DNA of 29,485 bases from Perkinsus chesapeaki. Taxonomy: Eukaryota; Perkinsozoa; Perkinsida; Perkinsidae. Shown one piece after another: positions 28,835-29,485 of this stretch. The stretch covers positions 20,352 through 49,836 of the forward strand of contig JAAPAO010000188.1 in assembly GCA_013115145.1 (NCBI GenBank), in the 5' to 3' direction. The position numbers were made by a program, and so were the translations under genes. Position 1 is the first letter of the stretch. Every line of letters begins with the position of its first letter. The notes beneath the pieces were generated by a model. It made no database searches and was not told the origin of the DNA. It was given only the letters and a program-made list of their open reading frames with translations.

Positions 28835-29482
28835 TTACTTGCAGTAGGGGCTGCCACAGAGCTGATCACCCCCTTGGCACGTCGGAGGGTCCTTCCACAC
28901 TTTGCAATACGAACCTATGCCATTCAGCGCAGTACAAATAGAAGAGCAGTCTTGCAGTGTATCGTCAGAGTCATTGGACAGTATTACCGAACATGCACTG
29001 CTGTCACCACAGGGTTGATTACCTCCTTGACAGACAGGGAAGGCTGTCCACGACTTGCAGTATGACGCGGGGCCGTTCAGTGACTTACACATGCCGTCAC
29101 AGTGACGCTGCTGCGCCTTGGTGGAAGTCGAACTATGAATTTGTGGTGCAGTGGTTGAAATGTCAAGAGACTGGCAATTCGCGAGGGAACCACATGGTTG
29201 ATTACCATACTGGCATACAGGCGAAGGAAGCCAGTCCTTGCAATAGGATGCCGGGCCATTAACATGCTTGCAGTAATGACCACATACAAGACGACTATCT
29301 ACGGTGGAAACATCAATTGTTGTAGTGGAGAGCGTAGCTGGCCTAGTGGTTGATGCTGGGGACGTTGCACTCATTTCGGCTCTAGTTGTCGTACTTGTTC
29401 TAGTTGTTGTGGTACTTGTTCTAGTTGTTGTGGTACTTGTTCTAGTTGTTGTGGTACTTGTTCTAGTTGTTGTGGTACTTGT
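28835..29482 (-). CDS. Thr-rich protein with three Cys-rich domains, 5' part missing
   Basis: The frame is open from 29482 to the stop at 28835; the first ATG is at 29374, but no signal peptide follows it, so upstream exons beyond the window are likely. The N-terminal part is a repeat of TSTTTTR heptads and further Ser/Thr-rich sequence, mucin-like and a probable O-glycosylated stalk. Three domains follow, counted from the ATG at about residues 31-67, 90-127 and 140-178. Each has six Cys (C-x3-C-x9-C-x8-C-x6-C-x4/5-C) around the core NGPASYCK and CQGGNQPCG (third: NGIGSYCK, CQGGDQLCG). The domain is not one I can name; extracellular adhesion or carbohydrate binding is a guess from architecture. 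Confidence 0.65.
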   Translation of the reverse strand, partial: TSTTTTRTSTTTTRTSTTTTRTSTTTTRTSTTTRAEMSATSPASTTRPATLSTTTIDVSTVDSRLVCGHYCKHVNGPASYCKDWLPSPVCQYGNQPCGSLANCQSLDISTTAPQIHSSTSTKAQQRHCDGMCKSLNGPASYCKSWTAFPVCQGGNQPCGDSSACSVILSNDSDDTLQDCSSICTALNGIGSYCKVWKDPPTCQGGDQLCGSPYCK

Positions 29483-29485
29483 TCA
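29383..29485. repeat. 21-bp coding tandem repeat
   Basis: Four exact 21-bp units (29401-29421, 29422-29442, 29443-29463, 29464-29484) follow one 18-bp variant (29383-29400). Each begins TAGTTGTTGTGG on the plus strand and encodes the heptad TSTTTTR on the minus strand. The last base of the window (A at 29485) departs from the repeat and would make a TGA in the minus-strand frame, so the exon may begin here or the array ends. Confidence 0.9.

Overview
The window reads as nuclear DNA of a unicellular eukaryote. Genes are densely packed and most are split by very small GT-AG introns (commonly 41-56 nt). Codon use is mixed, and there are families of small secreted proteins. My best guess is an alveolate close to Perkinsus. 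The reasons are the compact introns, a possible spliced-leader-like TTTTGGCTC just before one start codon and a similar TTCTGGCTCAA abutting another, and the style of the Cys-rich secreted proteins. This is inference; no rRNA or other decisive marker is present. Spliced models were built by hand from reading-frame continuity, so individual junctions can be wrong.

Left part (1-9.6 kb). A 35-bp tandem repeat lies at the edge. Then come the 3' end of an unknown gene (to 1697), an 8-exon 1-acyl-glycerol-3-phosphate acyltransferase (PlsC/LPAAT family, 1717-4659) with one outsized intron, a possible small membrane protein (4905-5270) ending in a cluster of palindromes, and about 1 kb of ambiguous sequence. 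Two tandem intronless sodium:solute symporter genes follow (6368-7912 and 7995-9578), separated by only 82 bp that carry a strong 3' splice site.

Middle (10.4-19.2 kb). There are two multi-exon genes of unknown function, 10448-12961 (IQ motifs) and 13092-14913, possibly one gene. A two-exon secreted protein gene sits on the minus strand (15234-15975), followed by two weak small ORFs. An intronless CDKAL1-type tRNA methylthiotransferase (17568-19202) has an N-terminal membrane anchor and a Cys cluster.

Right part (19.9-29.5 kb). A gene of about 17 exons encodes an alpha-helical protein of unknown function (19912-23581). It is the most remarkable locus here. About six of its introns, or their splice junctions, are made of decayed tRNA-like sequence. 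Two whole introns (77 and 79 nt, opposite orientations) align without gaps to canonical tRNA numbering and end at the oligo-T that follows the tRNA. Then come an unresolved coding region (23.6-24.6 kb), an intact secreted-protein gene (24793-25554), its broken tandem copy (26438-27192) with a gene-conversion-like 3' half, a further possible fragment (27.3-27.7 kb), and at the right edge, on the minus strand, a Thr-rich protein with three Cys-rich domains.

The genes do not form an obvious pathway. The main themes are lipid and solute handling at membranes, tRNA modification, and a cluster of lineage-specific secreted proteins.
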